Origin: CAXMRP01 sp965216515
GTDB lineage: Bacteria; Pseudomonadota; Alphaproteobacteria; Rhizobiales; Afifellaceae
Direction: 5' to 3'
NCBI GenBank assembly: GCA_965216515.1
Contig: OZ244173.1
Location: forward strand, 2,604,001 to 2,668,000
DNA: 64,000 nucleotides
The notes under the pieces were generated by a model. The model ran no database searches. It saw only the letters and a program-made list of their open reading frames with translations, and was not told the origin of the DNA. Both the position numbers and the translations under genes were made by a program. Shown piece by piece: positions 31,961 to 41,064 of this stretch (the stretch's first letter is position 1; each line of letters begins with the position of its first letter).

Positions 31961-33607
31961 ATGGCCGTTAGTGCCAACAAACTTGAACTGATCCAGATCG
32001 CCGACGCGGTTGCGCGCGAAAAGTCGATCGACAAGCAGATCGTAATTGCGGCGATGGAGGATGCCATTCAAAAGGCCGCCCGATCGCGCTACGGCGCGGA
32101 GTCCGACATCCGCGCCGATATCGATCCCAGATCGGGCGAGATCAAGCTCCAGCGCCTCATGGAAGTGGTCGAGGAGCCGGAGGACTATGCCACCCAGATT
32201 TCACTGGCCGAGGCGCGCGAACGCAATCCGGCGGCCCAGACCGGAGATTTCATATCCGAGCCCCTGCCGCCGCTGGAGTTCGGCCGGGTCGCCGCCCAGT
32301 CGGCCAAGCAGGTTATCATGCAGAAGGTCCGCGATGCCGAGCGCGAACGCCAGTACGAGGACTACAAGGATCGCATCGGCGAGATCGTCAACGGCACCGT
32401 CAAGCGGGTCGAATACGGCAATGTTGTCGTCGACCTCGGCCGCGGCGAGGCGATCATCCGCCGTGACGAGATGATCCCGCGCGAGACCTTCCATTATGGC
32501 GACCGGGTCCGCGCATATATATACGACGTCCGGCGCGAGCAGCGCGGCCCGCAAATTTTCCTTTCGCGCACCCATCCCCAGTTCATGGCGAAATTGTTCA
32601 CCATGGAAGTGCCGGAGATCTACGACGGGATCATTGAATTGCGCTCGGTGGCCCGCGACCCCGGATCCCGCGCCAAGATCGCCGTTGTCTCCAATGACAG
32701 CTCCATCGATCCGGTCGGCGCCTGTGTCGGCATGCGCGGCAGCCGTGTCCAGGCGGTGGTTGGTGAGCTTCAGGGTGAACGCATCGACATCATTCCGTGG
32801 TCGCCCGACGCGGCGACGTTCATCGTCAACGCCTTGCAGCCGGCGGAAGTGACCAAGGTTGTGCTCGACGAGGATGCGGAGCGCATCGAGGTGGTCGTCC
32901 CCGATGATCAGTTGTCGCTGGCGATCGGCCGTCGCGGCCAGAATGTCCGCCTCGCTTCGCAGTTGACCGGCTGGGATATTGACATCCTGACCGAGGACGA
33001 GGAATCGGAGCGCCGGCAGAAGGAGTTCTCCGAACGGACGGAGCTGTTTACCGAGGCGCTCGATGTCGACGAGATGGTCGGCCAGCTTCTCGCATCGGAA
33101 GGATTCACGTCGGTGGAGGATGTCGCATTCGTCGATCCGTCCGAAGTGTCGTCCATCGAGGGTTTCGATGAGGAAACGGCCGAGGAGTTGCAGACCCGCG
33201 CCCGCGAATATCTGGAAGCCCAGGAAGCCGCGCAGGACGAAGAGCGCCGGAAACTTGGCGTTTCCGACGATCTGAAGTCGGTGCCCGGCGTCACGACCGC
33301 CATGCTGGTCGCATTCGGCAGGGATGAAATCCGCAGCCTTGAGGATCTCGCTTATTCGGCGACAGACGATCTGATCGGCTGGACGGAACGCAAGGACGGC
33401 GAAGCGGTCCGCTTTGACGGCGTCCTGAGCAGCTTCGATATCGCCCGCGAAGATGCGGAGAACATGATCATGGCTGCCCGCCTGCAGGCCGGCATAGTCA
33501 CCGAAGCCGATCTGGCCGCTGACGGGGAAGGCGAAGATGAGGACGGCGAAGCCGAGGGTGGTGGCGAGGCCGCGCCGGCAGAATCCGGGGAGGCGGTGAC
33601 CATTTGA
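31961..33607 (+). CDS. nusA: Transcription termination/antitermination factor NusA
   Basis: This 548-residue RNA polymerase-binding protein has the N-terminal domain (about 1-130), an S1 domain (DRIGEIVNGTVKRVEYGN, VVVDLGRGEAIIRRDEMIPR), KH1 and KH2 (ACVGMRGSRVQAVVGELQGE and LAIGRRGQNVRLASQLTGW), then two acidic AR repeats (VGQLLASEGFTSVEDVAFV and LVAFGRDEIRSLEDLAYSA) as in E. coli. It ends in an acidic Gly/Glu tail. The ATG at 31961 follows AAGGAA. Its stop overlaps the TTG start of the YlxR gene (TTGA). Confidence 0.97.
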   Translation: MAVSANKLELIQIADAVAREKSIDKQIVIAAMEDAIQKAARSRYGAESDIRADIDPRSGEIKLQRLMEVVEEPEDYATQISLAEARERNPAAQTGDFISEPLPPLEFGRVAAQSAKQVIMQKVRDAERERQYEDYKDRIGEIVNGTVKRVEYGNVVVDLGRGEAIIRRDEMIPRETFHYGDRVRAYIYDVRREQRGPQIFLSRTHPQFMAKLFTMEVPEIYDGIIELRSVARDPGSRAKIAVVSNDSSIDPVGACVGMRGSRVQAVVGELQGERIDIIPWSPDAATFIVNALQPAEVTKVVLDEDAERIEVVVPDDQLSLAIGRRGQNVRLASQLTGWDIDILTEDEESERRQKEFSERTELFTEALDVDEMVGQLLASEGFTSVEDVAFVDPSEVSSIEGFDEETAEELQTRAREYLEAQEAAQDEERRKLGVSDDLKSVPGVTTAMLVAFGRDEIRSLEDLAYSATDDLIGWTERKDGEAVRFDGVLSSFDIAREDAENMIMAARLQAGIVTEADLAADGEGEDEDGEAEGGGEAAPAESGEAVTI

Positions 33608-34365
33608 TCAGCCAGCCGTCTGAACCGCGCACGGGGCGAACCCGCATGTGCCTGGCGACCCGCGCGGTCCTGCCGGAATCGGAGTTGATACGCTTTGTCG
33701 CAGGTCCGGACGGTGCAATCGTGCCGGATCTGAAGGCCCGGCTTCCCGGTCGTGGCGCCTGGGTGCGGGCGACCCGCGCCGATCTTGAGGGTGCAACGCG
33801 GCGCAGTCTCCTGTCGCGGGCCCTGAAGGTCCGTGCACCGGTCGACGCGGCATTGCCCGATCAGGTTGCGGCACTCCTGCGAAAGGCAGCGCTGGGCCGC
33901 CTCGGGTTGGCCCGCAAGGCTGGCGGGGTGGTCAACGGATTCACCAGGACATCCGCCGCACTGTCGGAGGGTAAGGCGATTGTCCTGCTGACCGCGTCCG
34001 ATGCGGCACCCGACAGCCGGCGCAAGATGATGGCCGTCCGCGCCCGGCACCGCGATGACGGCGCAGCGATCGCTGCCATGGATATATTCGCCGGTGCCGA
34101 ATTGGATTTGGCATTGGGGGCCGCAAATGTGATACATGCAGCCGTGCTCCGGGGTGCGGCCGGCAGGAGTTTTCGAGACGCAGCGAACAAACTGCTGCGA
34201 TTCGAGGGATGTTCGGAGACCGAAGGACCGATAGCCGGGTCGACGGGACGACATTCAAACGGTTGTGATAGCCGGCCGGGCGCGCGGAATTCCGCCAAAC
34301 GGACGGGGCCGGCATGTATGCCGGAAAATGTACCAGGACGGATGCCAGGACGAATTGATGAGTGA
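33604..34365 (+). CDS. YlxR (DUF448) and L7Ae-like fusion protein
   Basis: This 253-residue RNA-binding protein occupies the usual nusA-infB gap. The N-terminal YlxR part has RTRMCLATRAVLPESELIRF and LPGRGAWV (the GRGAW signature). The second part resembles ribosomal L7Ae-type domains: ALGRLGLARKAGGVVNGFTR and KAIVLLTASDAAPDSRRK. The last 40 or so residues are low-complexity. The start is TTG at 33604, within the nusA stop, with GGGGAGG nine bases upstream. The end overlaps infB by 8 bases. Its role is probably in translation or RNase P-related RNA metabolism; no reaction is known. Confidence 0.88.
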   Translation: MISQPSEPRTGRTRMCLATRAVLPESELIRFVAGPDGAIVPDLKARLPGRGAWVRATRADLEGATRRSLLSRALKVRAPVDAALPDQVAALLRKAALGRLGLARKAGGVVNGFTRTSAALSEGKAIVLLTASDAAPDSRRKMMAVRARHRDDGAAIAAMDIFAGAELDLALGAANVIHAAVLRGAAGRSFRDAANKLLRFEGCSETEGPIAGSTGRHSNGCDSRPGARNSAKRTGPACMPENVPGRMPGRIDE

Positions 34366-36886
34366 TACGGGTAAGGACGACGGAACGATCCGCGTGGAGC
34401 GGCGGCGCACCTTGTCGCTGAAGCGCGACACGGGCACCGTGCGGCAAAGCTTCTCGGGCGGGCGCTCGAAATCCGTGGTCGTGGAAAAGAAGCGCCGTCG
34501 GGTGTCTGCAGCGCCCGGCGAAAATACGCCCGCTGCCGCGGAGCCCGCGGCTGCCCCCAAGGTGGCGGCGCCGGCCGCCAAACCCGCGCCTGCGCCGGCG
34601 CAGCCCGCCGAAACCAAGGCGCGGGCGCCGAGCGGGGTAGTTTTGCGGACCCTGACCGCCGAGGAGCAGGACGCCCGCGCCCACGCCCTTGCCGAAGCAA
34701 AGGTTCGCGAGGCCGAGGAACGGCGCCAGGCCGAAGAGGATGCCAGGCGACGCAGCGAGGAAGATGCCCGCCTGGAAAAGGAACAGGCCGAGGCGGAACG
34801 TCGCCAGGCGGAGGAGGACGAGCGTCGTAAGACCGAGGCCGAGGCGCGGGAGCGCGCCGAGGAGGAAGCGCGCCGCCGGCTCGGCGAAGCCAAGCCCGCT
34901 GCCGGCACCGAGGAGGAAGCGAAGAAGACCCTTCGCCCGGTTGTACGCCCCAAGCGCCCGGAGCCGAAGCCGGCCCGGCGAACCGGTGGCGAGCGCCGGC
35001 GCGGCCGTCTCACCGTAACCAATGCGCTGGAAGACACGACCCGCGAACGCTCGTTGGCGGCGGTTCGCCGCCGGCGCGAGAAGGAAAAGCGCCAGCAGGC
35101 CGGTTTTTCGCCGTCGGGCGAAAAGATCATCCGCGAAGTCACCATCCCCGAGGTCATTTCGGTCCAGGAACTGGCGAACCGCATGGCCGAACGCGCCGTT
35201 GACGTCATCCGCCTGCTGATGAAGCAGGGCACAATGGTCAAGATCAACGATGTGCTTGACGCCGACACGGCGCAGCTTGTTGCTGAGGAGCTGGGTCACA
35301 CGGTCCGCCGGGTCGCCGCGTCCGATGTCGAGGAAGGCCTGTTCGACGAGCCTGACGACGAGGAGACACTGGCACCGCGTCCGCCGGTTGTCACCATCAT
35401 GGGTCACGTCGATCACGGCAAGACATCCCTGCTCGACGCCATTCGCGAGGCCAATGTGGTCTCCGGCGAAGCGGGTGGCATCACCCAGCATATCGGCGCC
35501 TATCAGGTCGAGCACGACGGCAAGAAGATCACGTTCATCGACACGCCGGGCCATGCTGCCTTCACGGCCATGCGCGCGCGCGGCGCCCAGGTCACCGATA
35601 TCGTCATTCTGGTCGTCGCCGCCGACGATGGCGTCATGCCCCAGACCGTTGAGGCGATCCACCATGCCCGCGAGGCCGGCGTGCCGTTGATCGTCGCCAT
35701 CAACAAGATTGACCGGCCCGATGCCGATCCCACAAGGGTGAAAACCGACCTCCTGCAACACGAGGTGGTGACGGAATCCATGTCCGGCGAGATCCAGGAG
35801 GTGGAAGTCTCCGCCACCGAGAAAACCAATCTCGACGGACTTCTGGAGGCCATTCTCCTGCAGGCGGAGATTTTGGAACTGAAGGCCAATCCGGATCGGC
35901 CGGCCGAGGGTATCGTCATCGAGGCGCAGCTCGATCGCGGCCGTGGCGCGGTCGCCACCGTTCTCGTCCAGCGCGGCACGTTGCGCACCGGCGATATTGT
36001 TCTCGCCGGCTCGGAATGGGGCAAGGTTCGTGCGCTTGTCGATGACAGGGGCAACCAGGTGGTGGATGCCGGCCCGTCCCTGCCGGTCGAGGTTCTGGGC
36101 TTCCAGGGCACGCCGGAGGCGGGAGACCGGGTGGCTGTGCTGAAGAGCGAGGCCCGCGCCCGCGAGATCACCGAATATCGTCAGCGGCTGAAGCGCGAGA
36201 AGGCCGAGGTGGTCGCTGCCGGCTCCCGTGGTTCGCTCGAGCAGATGATGAACCAGTTGCAGACCGAGGGGCGCAAGATCTTCCCGCTGGTGATCAAGGG
36301 CGATGTGCAGGGTTCGGTCGAAGCGATCGCCGGCGCGCTGGAGAAACTGGGAACCGACGAGGTCGGCGTCCGGGTGATCCATTCCGGTGTCGGCGGAATT
36401 ACCGAATCCGATGTGACTTTGGCCGCGGCGTCCGACGCGGCGGTCATCGGTTTCAATGTCCGTGCCAACAAGCAGGCGCGCGACGCCGCCGGCCGGGACA
36501 AGATCGAGATCCGTTACTACAACATCATCTATGATCTGGTGGACGATGTGAAAGCGGCCATGTCCGGCATGTTGTCGCCGGAGATGCGGGAGACCATGCT
36601 GGGCAATGCGGAAATTCTCGAAGTGTTCAGCATCTCCAAGGTCGGCAAGGTCGCCGGTTGCCTGGTCACCGATGGCCGGGTCGAGCGCGGCGCCGGTGTC
36701 CGTCTCATCCGCGACGATGTGGTGATCCACGAAGGCCGGCTGTCGACCTTGAAACGGTTCAAGGACGAGGTGAAGGACGTGACTTCCGGCACCGAGTGCG
36801 GCATGGCGTTCGAGAATTACCAGGACATGCGCAAGGGCGACGTCATTGAGTGCTATCGCGTCGAGGAGATCGCCCGTACGCTGTAG
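34358..36886 (+). CDS. infB: Translation initiation factor IF-2
   Basis: This 842-residue GTPase places fMet-tRNA on the 30S subunit. About 300 residues of Ala/Glu/Arg-rich, partly coiled-coil N-terminal sequence precede the IF2 N-domain (VISVQELANRMAERAVDVIR). The G domain has GHVDHGKTSLLDAI, DTPGHAAFTAMRARGAQVTD and NKIDRPDADPTRV; domains II to IV follow, ending MAFENYQDMRKGDVIECYRV. ATG 34358 gives MSDTGKDDGTIRVERRRTLS, the alphaproteobacterial N-terminus; it overlaps the ylxR gene by 8 bases. Confidence 0.97.
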   Translation: MSDTGKDDGTIRVERRRTLSLKRDTGTVRQSFSGGRSKSVVVEKKRRRVSAAPGENTPAAAEPAAAPKVAAPAAKPAPAPAQPAETKARAPSGVVLRTLTAEEQDARAHALAEAKVREAEERRQAEEDARRRSEEDARLEKEQAEAERRQAEEDERRKTEAEARERAEEEARRRLGEAKPAAGTEEEAKKTLRPVVRPKRPEPKPARRTGGERRRGRLTVTNALEDTTRERSLAAVRRRREKEKRQQAGFSPSGEKIIREVTIPEVISVQELANRMAERAVDVIRLLMKQGTMVKINDVLDADTAQLVAEELGHTVRRVAASDVEEGLFDEPDDEETLAPRPPVVTIMGHVDHGKTSLLDAIREANVVSGEAGGITQHIGAYQVEHDGKKITFIDTPGHAAFTAMRARGAQVTDIVILVVAADDGVMPQTVEAIHHAREAGVPLIVAINKIDRPDADPTRVKTDLLQHEVVTESMSGEIQEVEVSATEKTNLDGLLEAILLQAEILELKANPDRPAEGIVIEAQLDRGRGAVATVLVQRGTLRTGDIVLAGSEWGKVRALVDDRGNQVVDAGPSLPVEVLGFQGTPEAGDRVAVLKSEARAREITEYRQRLKREKAEVVAAGSRGSLEQMMNQLQTEGRKIFPLVIKGDVQGSVEAIAGALEKLGTDEVGVRVIHSGVGGITESDVTLAAASDAAVIGFNVRANKQARDAAGRDKIEIRYYNIIYDLVDDVKAAMSGMLSPEMRETMLGNAEILEVFSISKVGKVAGCLVTDGRVERGAGVRLIRDDVVIHEGRLSTLKRFKDEVKDVTSGTECGMAFENYQDMRKGDVIECYRVEEIARTL

Positions 36887-36897
36887 ATTTTGCTGTC

Positions 36898-36920
36898 GCG
36901 GCGGCACATTTTGCCGTCGC
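36898..36920 (+). other. Stem-loop between infB and rbfA
   Basis: GCGGCGGCA pairs with TGCCGTCGC around a CATTT loop; a run of seven Ts lies ten bases further on (36931-36937). The distance from stem to T run makes it a poor canonical terminator; it may attenuate or be an RNA-processing site. Confidence 0.4.
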
Positions 36921-36969
36921 CGCGCGCCCGTTTTTTTCAACCGGCCGCGCGTGACCGGAACTGAAAACC

Positions 36970-37437
36970 ATGTCTCGCTTGTCAGGCGGCCGTTCGGCCG
37001 AACCATCCCAGCGTCAGCTTCGCGTCGGCGAATTGGTGCGCCACGCGCTGGCCGATGTGCTGGCCCGCCGCGAAGTGGACGATCCGGTGCTGGCGACGGC
37101 GATCATCTCCGTGTCGGAAGTGCGGGTAACCGCCGATCTTCGCCATGCCACCGTTTATGCCGCGCCCATGCTGGCCGGGACCGATCAGGGCGGCGAAACC
37201 GCCCGCGGGATCATCGATGCCCTCAACCGCAACGCGCGATACCTGCGGGGCCGTGTCGGTCCCGCGCTGCGCCAGATGAAATCGCTGCCCGATCTTCGGT
37301 TTCGCCTCGATACCCGGTTCGAGGACGACAGTCGCATCGATGCCTTGTTGCGCAAGCCGGAAGTGGCACGGGACCTGGCGGCCGGCACGACACCCGATGC
37401 CGATGGTGCGGCCCCCGGCGGCGGGGAGCGACGCTGA
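36970..37437 (+). CDS. rbfA: Ribosome-binding factor A
   Basis: This 155-residue cold-shock 30S maturation factor has a KH-like fold. It shows RQLRVGELVRHALADVLARR, ISVSEVRVTADLRHATVYAA, and LPDLRFRLDTRFEDDSRIDA near the end, all family positions. A disordered Gly/Ala tail ends the protein. The stop overlaps the truB start by one base (TGATG). Confidence 0.95.
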   Translation: MSRLSGGRSAEPSQRQLRVGELVRHALADVLARREVDDPVLATAIISVSEVRVTADLRHATVYAAPMLAGTDQGGETARGIIDALNRNARYLRGRVGPALRQMKSLPDLRFRLDTRFEDDSRIDALLRKPEVARDLAAGTTPDADGAAPGGGERR

Positions 37438-38378
37438 TGGCGCGACGGCGCAAACAAACCGGTGACAAGGTTGATGGCTGGTTGGCGCTCGACAAGCCGG
37501 TCGGCATGACGTCGACCAAGGCCGTTGCCGAGGTCAAGCGTATCTTCAATGCCCGCAAGGCCGGTCATGCCGGGACGCTTGATCCGCTGGCATCCGGCTG
37601 CCTGCCCATTGCGCTGGGCGAAGCGACCAAGACCGTCTCCTACGTCATGGACGGCGCCAAGACCTATGCGTTCACGGTGCGCTGGGGTGTGGAGACCACC
37701 ACTGACGATGGCGAGGGCGAGCCGGTCGCCACCAGCGACGCCCGTCCGGATGCGGCGGCGATCCGGGCTGTTCTGCCGGAATTTACCGGCTGCATAACCC
37801 AACGGCCACCGGCCTTTTCGGCCATCAAGATCGCTGGCGAGCGGGCTTATGACCTTGCCCGGGGTGGCGAGCCGCCGGACCTTCCCGAGCGCGAGATCAC
37901 GATCGCGCGGTTGGATCTGGTTGCCTGTCCCGATGCCGACCATGCGGAGTTTTTCGCCCAATGCGGCAAGGGCGCCTATATCCGGGCGCTGGCGCGCGAC
38001 ATCGGCCGCCGGCTCGGCACCCGGGGCCATGTCAGCATGCTCCGGCGTCTGTCTGTCGGCCCGTTTGACGAGGCGCGAATGATTTCGCTGGAAAAGCTCG
38101 CCGAATTGCGCCATAACCCGCCCGCTTCGGAAGGCGAAACGCCTTTCGGGGCACTTTGTCCTGTTGAGACGGCGCTGGACGGCATCCCGGCGCTCGCCAT
38201 GACAGGGCAGGACGCGTCCCGCCTCAAGAGGGGGCAGGCCGTGATCATCCGCGGACGCGATGCACCCGTCATCACCGGCCCGGCCTATGCAACGGTCGCC
38301 GGCATTCCGGTCGCCCTCGGCGAGGTTGAGCAGGGCGCGTTCAATCCGCGGCGCGTATTTGATTTGGGCGGCGCCTGA
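37437..38378 (+). CDS. truB: tRNA pseudouridine-55 synthase
   Basis: This 313-residue enzyme makes pseudouridine 55 in the T loop of tRNAs. GWLALDKPVGMTSTKAVAEV and the catalytic aspartate in AGHAGTLDPLASGCLPIALG are diagnostic; QRPPAFSAIKIAGERAYDLA and GAYIRALARDIGRRLG follow. ATG 37437 is coupled to rbfA; the longer upstream frame runs through rbfA and is rejected. rpsO follows after 26 bp. Confidence 0.97.
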   Translation: MARRRKQTGDKVDGWLALDKPVGMTSTKAVAEVKRIFNARKAGHAGTLDPLASGCLPIALGEATKTVSYVMDGAKTYAFTVRWGVETTTDDGEGEPVATSDARPDAAAIRAVLPEFTGCITQRPPAFSAIKIAGERAYDLARGGEPPDLPEREITIARLDLVACPDADHAEFFAQCGKGAYIRALARDIGRRLGTRGHVSMLRRLSVGPFDEARMISLEKLAELRHNPPASEGETPFGALCPVETALDGIPALAMTGQDASRLKRGQAVIIRGRDAPVITGPAYATVAGIPVALGEVEQGAFNPRRVFDLGGA

Positions 38379-38404
38379 CGTCGCGGAACGAAAAGGATGA
38401 CCGA

Positions 38405-38674
38405 ATGTCGATCACAGCAGATCGCAAACAGGAACTGATCAACGAATACGCCACCAAGACCGGCGACACCGGTTCGCCGGAAGTCCAGGTGGCGGTTCTG
38501 TCGGAGCGGATTGCCAATCTGACGGAACATTTCAAGGACCACACCAAGGACAACCACTCCCGCCGCGGTCTCTTGAAGCTCGTCTCCCAGCGCCGCCGTT
38601 TGCTGGACTACCTCAAGCGCAACGACGAAGGTCGCTACCAGTCGCTGATTCAGCGCCTCGGCCTGCGCCGCTAG
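38405..38674 (+). CDS. rpsO: Ribosomal protein S15 (uS15)
   Basis: This 89-residue primary 16S rRNA-binding protein contains MSITADRKQELINEYATKTG, TGSPEVQVAVLSERIANLTE and HSRRGLLKLVSQRRRLLDYL, complete and normal in length. The gene lies between truB and pnp as usual. Confidence 0.98.
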   Translation: MSITADRKQELINEYATKTGDTGSPEVQVAVLSERIANLTEHFKDHTKDNHSRRGLLKLVSQRRRLLDYLKRNDEGRYQSLIQRLGLRR

Positions 38675-38688
38675 AAGACGAACCGGCT

Positions 38689-38715
38689 GAAGCGGCGGAA
38701 TGGGTCTGCCGCTTC
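38689..38715 (+). other. Stem-loop between rpsO and pnp
   Basis: GAAGCGGC (38689-38696) and GCCGCTTC (38708-38715) form a perfect 8-bp stem with an 11-nt loop, 15 bases after the rpsO stop. In E. coli this gap has a terminator and an RNase III site through which PNPase represses its own message; this stem may play the same part. There is no T tract. Confidence 0.5.
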
Positions 38716-38854
38716 CACAGGACCGGAAGGCGGGCCATGGCAGGATTACCGGATACTTTCGCCGGCGGTCGGAATACCGGCCGGGCGGGAGAAAGTGTCT
38801 CGTCATCTTGCGCATGGCTGGCCCGAACGTCTGATTATGACCGAAAGGAAAGAC

Positions 38855-40975
38855 ATGTTTGACCATCATAAGATTGAAATCGAATGGGCTGGCCGCACCC
38901 TGACGCTGGAAACGGGCAAGGTGGCTCGCCAGGCTGACGGTGCGGTCGTTGCCACCTATGGCGAGACATCGGTGTTGGCCACCGTCGTCTCGGAAAGAGC
39001 GCCCAAACCGGGGCTCGACTTTTTCCCGCTCACCGTCAACTACCAGGAAAAATACTTTGCCGCCGGCCGCATTCCCGGCGGTTTTTTCAAGCGCGAGGGG
39101 CGACCGACTGAAAAGGAAACCCTGACCTCGCGGCTCATCGACCGGCCGATCAGGCCGCTCTTCGCGGACGGCTACAAGAACGACACCCAGGTCATTTTGA
39201 CCGTGCTTTCCCACGATCTGGAGAACGATCCCGATATTGTCGCCCTGGTCGGCGCCTCTGCCGCCCTGACGTTGTCCGGCGCACCCTTCATGGGCCCGAT
39301 CGGCGGTGCCCGCGTCGGCTACATCAACGGCAACTACGTGCTCAATCCGGCTGTCGACGACATGGACGCCTCCAGCCTTGATCTGGTCGTCGCCGGCACC
39401 GCAGATGCTGTCCTGATGGTTGAATCGGAAGCCCGCGAGCTCTCCGAGGATGTCATGCTCGGCGCAGTGATGTTCGGCCACCGCGAGTTCCAGCCGGTGA
39501 TCGATGCCATCATCAAACTCGCCGAACTTGCCGCCAAGCCGCCGCGCGACCATACCGTGGACGATCATGCGGAACTCTACGCCAGGGTTCGCGAGCTGTC
39601 CGCCGCAGGTCTCGCCGATGCCTACAAGATCGTCGACAAGTCCGAGCGCCGCGATGCCGTTTCAGCCGTCAAGGCAAGCGTCAAGGAAGCACTCGTGACC
39701 GACGGCGATGAGGATGCGCCGGCTCCCCAGCTCGTTGGCGACCTGCTGAAGAAGATGGAAAGCGAAATCGTCCGCGGCAACATCCTTGATACCGGCTCGC
39801 GCATTGATGGACGTGACCTGAAAACCGTTCGGCCGATTGTCGCCGAAGCCGGCATCCTGCCGCGCACCCACGGCTCCGCCCTGTTCACCCGCGGCGAAAC
39901 CCAGGCGCTGGTTGTCGCCACGCTGGGCACCGGCGAGGATGAACAGATGATCGACAGCCTGGAAGGCACCTACAAGCAAGCCTTCATGCTGCACTACAAT
40001 TTCCCGCCCTATTCCGTCGGCGAGACCGGGCGGATCGGCTCACCGGGCCGGCGGGAGATCGGCCACGGCAAGCTGGCCTGGCGCGCCATCCGTCCGGTGC
40101 TGCCGACGGCCACCGATTTCCCCTACACCATTCGGGTCGTTTCCGAGATCACCGAATCCAACGGTTCGTCGTCCATGGCCACCGTATGCGGCACCTCCCT
40201 GTCGCTGATGGACGCCGGTGTGCCCTTGAAATCACCCGTCGCCGGCATTGCCATGGGCCTGATCCTGGAAGGCGACCGCTACGCGGTCCTGTCGGACATC
40301 CTTGGCGATGAGGATCACCTCGGCGACATGGACTTCAAGGTTGCCGGCACGTCGGATGGTGTCACCTCGTTGCAGATGGACATCAAGATCGACGGCATTA
40401 CCGAGGAGATCATGAAGGTCGCGCTGGCACAGGCGAAGGACGGCCGCGTTCACATTCTTGGTGAAATGGCCAAGGCGCTGGGTGAGGCCCGTGCCGAGCT
40501 TGGCGAGTATGCGCCGCGCATCGAAACGCTCAAGATCCCGGTTGACAAGATCCGCGATGTCATTGGCACCGGTGGCAAGGTGATCCGCGAGATCGTCGAA
40601 AAGACCGGCGCCAAGGTCGACGTGTCCGATGACGGCACGATCAAGGTTGCCTCGTCCGACGCCGCGTCCATCACCGCGGCCATCAACTGGATCAAGGGGC
40701 TCACCGATGAGCCGGAGGTCGGCGTTATCTACAAGGGCACCGTGGTCAAGGTCATGGACTTCGGCGCCTTCGTGAATTTCTTCGGCCCCAAGGACGGGCT
40801 GGTGCACATCTCCCAGCTTGCCCCGAGACGGGTGGAAAAGGTCACCGATGTCGTCAAGGAAGGTGAGCAGGTCTTTGTCAAGCTGCTCGGAATAGATGAT
40901 CGCGGCAAGGTGCGGCTGTCGATGAAGGTTGTCGATCAGGAAACCGGACAGGAACTGGAAGGTGAGGCGGCCTGA
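38855..40975 (+). CDS. pnp: Polyribonucleotide nucleotidyltransferase (PNPase)
   Basis: This 706-residue phosphorolytic 3'-5' exoribonuclease of the degradosome begins MFDHHKIEIEWAGRTLTLET. It has two RNase PH domains (first with KPGLDFFPLTVNYQEKYFAA and RLIDRPIRPLF, second with LPRTHGSALFTRGETQALVV and SIAMGLI-like IAMGLILEGD), a KH domain (VIGTGGKVIREIVEKTGAKV) and a C-terminal S1 domain (VGVIYKGTVVKVMDFGAFVN). ATG 38855 follows AAAGGAAAG; an upstream in-frame start is rejected. Confidence 0.98.
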   Translation: MFDHHKIEIEWAGRTLTLETGKVARQADGAVVATYGETSVLATVVSERAPKPGLDFFPLTVNYQEKYFAAGRIPGGFFKREGRPTEKETLTSRLIDRPIRPLFADGYKNDTQVILTVLSHDLENDPDIVALVGASAALTLSGAPFMGPIGGARVGYINGNYVLNPAVDDMDASSLDLVVAGTADAVLMVESEARELSEDVMLGAVMFGHREFQPVIDAIIKLAELAAKPPRDHTVDDHAELYARVRELSAAGLADAYKIVDKSERRDAVSAVKASVKEALVTDGDEDAPAPQLVGDLLKKMESEIVRGNILDTGSRIDGRDLKTVRPIVAEAGILPRTHGSALFTRGETQALVVATLGTGEDEQMIDSLEGTYKQAFMLHYNFPPYSVGETGRIGSPGRREIGHGKLAWRAIRPVLPTATDFPYTIRVVSEITESNGSSSMATVCGTSLSLMDAGVPLKSPVAGIAMGLILEGDRYAVLSDILGDEDHLGDMDFKVAGTSDGVTSLQMDIKIDGITEEIMKVALAQAKDGRVHILGEMAKALGEARAELGEYAPRIETLKIPVDKIRDVIGTGGKVIREIVEKTGAKVDVSDDGTIKVASSDAASITAAINWIKGLTDEPEVGVIYKGTVVKVMDFGAFVNFFGPKDGLVHISQLAPRRVEKVTDVVKEGEQVFVKLLGIDDRGKVRLSMKVVDQETGQELEGEAA

Positions 40976-41008
40976 CGGCGCTTGGGTCCCGATCCGGATG
41001 AAAACGGA

Positions 41009-41036
41009 AGGCGCCCCGAACGGGGCGCCTTTTTTT
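41009..41036 (+). terminator. Rho-independent terminator after pnp
   Basis: AGGCGCCCC (41009-41017) pairs perfectly with GGGGCGCCT (41022-41030) around GAAC, followed by six Ts. It ends the rimP-to-pnp transcription unit. Confidence 0.93.
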
Positions 41037-41064
41037 CAGGCCCCGCGCCGATGAGCCCGCCTGC

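Noticed and set aside
33941..37006. 1021-codon minus-strand frame opposite infB
   Set aside because: Shadow of infB, ylxR and rbfA; histidine/leucine-rich translation typical of antisense frames in GC-rich genes.
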